From positions 1 to 7,735 of the forward strand of contig BTQE01000133.1 in assembly GCA_036985715.1 (NCBI GenBank): a stretch of 7,735 bases of DNA, in the 5' to 3' direction. Within the stretch, counting starts at the first letter, position 1, and each line of letters opens with the position of its first letter. This document shows, one piece after another, positions 6,030-7,735 of this stretch. This DNA is from SMXL01 sp036985715. Its GTDB lineage: Bacteria; Bacteroidota; Rhodothermia; Rhodothermales; UBA10348. The position numbers and the translations under genes are program-made. Below the pieces are notes generated by a model that saw only the letters and a program-made list of their open reading frames with translations, did not search any database and had not been told where the DNA came from.

Positions 6030-7106
6030 TCAAGTCTCGGCAGCGAACGCTTCCATATCGACTACGCGGCCAGTTGCCGCCGATTCGTACGCTGCAAGGG
6101 CGAGCGACAACGTGATCCTGTTATCCTTGGCTGTCGCCCTGGGTTCTACACCGGAGTGAAGGGCATCCAGAAACTGAGCAAGGTGGGCTGAAGTTGCTGT
6201 GGCGAAAGGGTTCAGTCCTTCTTTTGCCAGGATTCGGGAGCGGCCATCCCGATGCAACACGGCTTGTCCGCCCTTGACGAAATGCCATGCGGCAAAAGGT
6301 CTTCGATCAGAAGTGCGAATACCCATTTCAAATCGAAGATCGCCTCCAATAGACGTGTGTATTGAGCCTGTTTCTCCGTCAAGACTCAGTTCCAGGTACC
6401 GATGCGGCCCCTGGCTCAGACGATCAAGAACAATTGCGGCACCTCTTCCGTCAGGAAACTCCAGAGCGATCGTATTGACTACATCAGAAGGGGCTTCACC
6501 GAATCTGTTCGGCATGTGTGCAAATATCTTTGAAGGATTAGAGTCAAAGAAAAATCTTGCCAGTTCGAACACGTGTACACCGAACTCAAAACACAGGCGG
6601 CGTTCCATCTTGCCTCGCCATCCTTCTTCAGTATGTTCGGTCCTACGAAAGTGTTGCCAGGCGTGCATGAACTGCAGGTCGCCGAACAACGGAGTTCCGA
6701 GCATCGCTTTGGCAGCCTGATAGGTCCGCATGTACGGAAACTGAGAGTTGATCACCACGTGAAGTCCGGCATTCCTTGACGTGCTGACGATTTCGTTCGA
6801 TTCGGCAAGATTCAGTGCCATAGGTTTTTCGCAGAACACGTGGCAGCCATATGCAAGAGCCATCAAACAGTGATCGCGATGGAATCTGGGCGGAGTGCAC
6901 ACGGCGACGATATCCGGAGATTCGGCTTTAATCATCTCCTCCGCATCCTGATAGACCTGAGGAAATATTTTGATTGCCGCCGCTCGCGCGTCAGGATTCG
7001 GATCACAGCCCGCCACAACGTCCAAACGATCACGAATTAGTGTATACGCAGGAAGATGAATGTTCCTGGTAACCGCACCCAGACCGACTACCGCAATCCT
7101 ATGCAT
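6030..7106 (-). CDS. Gfo/Idh/MocA family NAD(P)-dependent oxidoreductase (Gfo-A)
   Basis: This cytoplasmic sugar oxidoreductase has 358 residues, typical for the family. The Rossmann domain carries 'IAVVGLGAVTR' (4-14), the acidic 'GCDPNPDAR' (33-41) that binds the cofactor ribose, 'VAVCTPPRFH' (67-76) and the hallmark 'CEKPMAL' (92-98). The C-terminal alpha/beta domain has 'FEFGVHVFELARFF' (173-186), with His178 in the usual catalytic place and Glu181 where the family often has Asp. The C-terminus ends in the usual helix plus 'AAYESAATGRVVDM'. It is only distantly like Gfo-B, so the two probably act on different substrates. It starts 11 bp after the SDR stop, with AGG as Shine-Dalgarno six bases before the ATG, so the two genes form one transcript and may act in sequence on one sugar (inference). 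GT2-A follows after 93 bp. The stop is TGA. An open frame of 173 codons on the opposite strand is a shadow. Confidence 0.92.
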   Translation of the reverse strand: MHRIAVVGLGAVTRNIHLPAYTLIRDRLDVVAGCDPNPDARAAAIKIFPQVYQDAEEMIKAESPDIVAVCTPPRFHRDHCLMALAYGCHVFCEKPMALNLAESNEIVSTSRNAGLHVVINSQFPYMRTYQAAKAMLGTPLFGDLQFMHAWQHFRRTEHTEEGWRGKMERRLCFEFGVHVFELARFFFDSNPSKIFAHMPNRFGEAPSDVVNTIALEFPDGRGAAIVLDRLSQGPHRYLELSLDGETGSIHTSIGGDLRFEMGIRTSDRRPFAAWHFVKGGQAVLHRDGRSRILAKEGLNPFATATSAHLAQFLDALHSGVEPRATAKDNRITLSLALAAYESAATGRVVDMEAFAAET

Positions 7107-7111
7107 GAGCT

Positions 7112-7123
7112 ACCTGATCAGGT
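7112..7123. repeat. Perfect 12-bp palindrome at the SDR/Gfo-A junction
   Basis: ACCTGATCAGGT is fully self-complementary. Read leftwards it contains the TGA stop of the SDR gene and the AGG ribosome binding site of Gfo-A. It is seen directly. It may be chance shaped by those two signals, or it could affect initiation at Gfo-A through local folding. Confidence 0.4.
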
Positions 7124-7735
7124 TGAATTCGTAGAAGCGAGCAGGTCACGTTGCTCAATGAACGATCGATATTCCCGGACCATCTCTTCGTAGCTTCTTG
7201 GATCAAATTCAAGCTGCTTTCGAGATTTTGAAGCGTCATAATATTGGTAGCGACTGGCAATAAAATGAAGATCGTAAGTGATTTTTGGTCTCTGTCCAGT
7301 GAGTGAGCTTACTGGTTCAAGGATTCTCGAAAGCGCCCAAGTGACTGATCTTGGAATTAGAACATAGTTTCGTTTTAGATCGAATACGTGACTTACCGTT
7401 TCGCAGATCGCGCGGTATGATAGATTATGGCCTGCAAGTATGTATCGATGTCCATTGAGTCCCCTCCCCAGGGCTGAGATGATTCCGTCGACGACATCGT
7501 CGATATGAACGATATTGATTCCGCCGGAAAAATAGGGTACCAGCCTTTTCTTCCTGACGTTTTCAATGAGTTCGCTGCCTCGATAACGCCTCCCGAACCG
7601 ACCGAAGATCCAGGCTGGATTTACAATGATTGCCTCAAGGCCATTCGCTACGGCATCGAGCACTTCCATTTCCGCTCGATGCTTGGAAATTGGATAATTC
7701 AGAATAGTATTCTGAAGGTTGAACTTATGTGTCTC
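7118..7735 (-). CDS. Extended SDR sugar epimerase/dehydratase or reductase (5' partial)
   Basis: This is the C-terminal 205 residues of an NAD(P)-dependent extended short-chain dehydrogenase/reductase acting on a sugar or similar substrate; the start lies beyond the right edge. The frame stays open from the first Met (7669) to base 7735. Those 22 extra codons include the catalytic Y-x-x-x-K as 'YPISK' (Tyr14, Lys18 counting from the edge), so a start at 7669 would delete the active site. Further landmarks are 'IIVNPAWIFG' (36-45), 'NIVHIDDVVDG' (74-84), 'YILAGHNLS' (98-106) and 'YYDASKSRKQLEF' (165-177). The pattern resembles the dihydroflavonol-reductase/HpnA-like branch of extended SDRs, judged by eye. 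The missing part should carry the GxxGxxG Rossmann motif, roughly 140 residues. It is the first visible gene of the leftward cluster, 11 bp before Gfo-A. Epimerase, dehydratase and ketoreductase are all possible. Confidence 0.85.
   Translation of the reverse strand, partial: ETHKFNLQNTILNYPISKHRAEMEVLDAVANGLEAIIVNPAWIFGRFGRRYRGSELIENVRKKRLVPYFSGGINIVHIDDVVDGIISALGRGLNGHRYILAGHNLSYRAICETVSHVFDLKRNYVLIPRSVTWALSRILEPVSSLTGQRPKITYDLHFIASRYQYYDASKSRKQLEFDPRSYEEMVREYRSFIEQRDLLASTNST

Noticed and set aside
6199..6720. 173-codon open frame on the + strand
   Set aside because: It lies fully opposite Gfo-A, has no recognisable motif, and is Arg/Ser/Pro-rich as expected for an antisense shadow.

Overview
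The window holds parts or all of seven protein genes, with no RNA genes, insertion sequences or CRISPR arrays visible. It looks like the chromosome of a bacterium of the Bacteroidota/Rhodothermota/Balneolota (FCB) group. The main evidence is a typical type IX secretion (T9SS) C-terminal sorting domain, with its 'EQNYPNP' start and 'GVYIYRLE' near the end, on the first protein. Base composition looks close to half G+C by eye. Species cannot be determined from this window.

Left part (2-1606, + strand): the 3' portion of a secreted glycoside hydrolase of the GH30 type. The frame is open through the left window edge, so its N-terminus lies outside. It converges with the rest of the window across an 87-bp gap (1607-1693) that contains a long imperfect inverted repeat.

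Right part (1694-7735, all - strand, read leftwards): a sugar and glycan biosynthesis cluster. In transcription order it encodes an extended-SDR sugar epimerase/reductase (5' end outside the window), Gfo/Idh/MocA oxidoreductase A, glycosyltransferase GT2-A, a radical SAM/SPASM-like protein, Gfo/Idh/MocA oxidoreductase B and glycosyltransferase GT2-B. Spacing is 11, 93, 172, 21 and 3 bp. This suggests an SDR-Gfo pair, a separately led GT2 gene, and a tight radical SAM-Gfo-GT2 unit that may have its own promoter in the 172-bp gap. The order Gfo then GT2 occurs twice. The two GT2 proteins are clear paralogues, while the two Gfo proteins are only distantly alike.

A reasonable working model (inference) is that the SDR and the two Gfo enzymes alter a nucleotide-linked or glycan-linked sugar, the radical SAM enzyme makes a further modification, and the two membrane-associated GT2 enzymes add sugars to a surface glycan or exopolysaccharide. 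The exported GH30 enzyme could act on such a glycan, but it is convergent and its link to the cluster is unproven. The most unusual points are: divergent DxD motifs in both GT2 enzymes; a SPASM-like region in the radical SAM protein that appears to lack one expected cysteine; and three consecutive genes (radical SAM, Gfo-B, GT2-B) lying in a single reading frame separated only by amber stops. Of the seven genes, four end in TAG, three in TGA and none in TAA.
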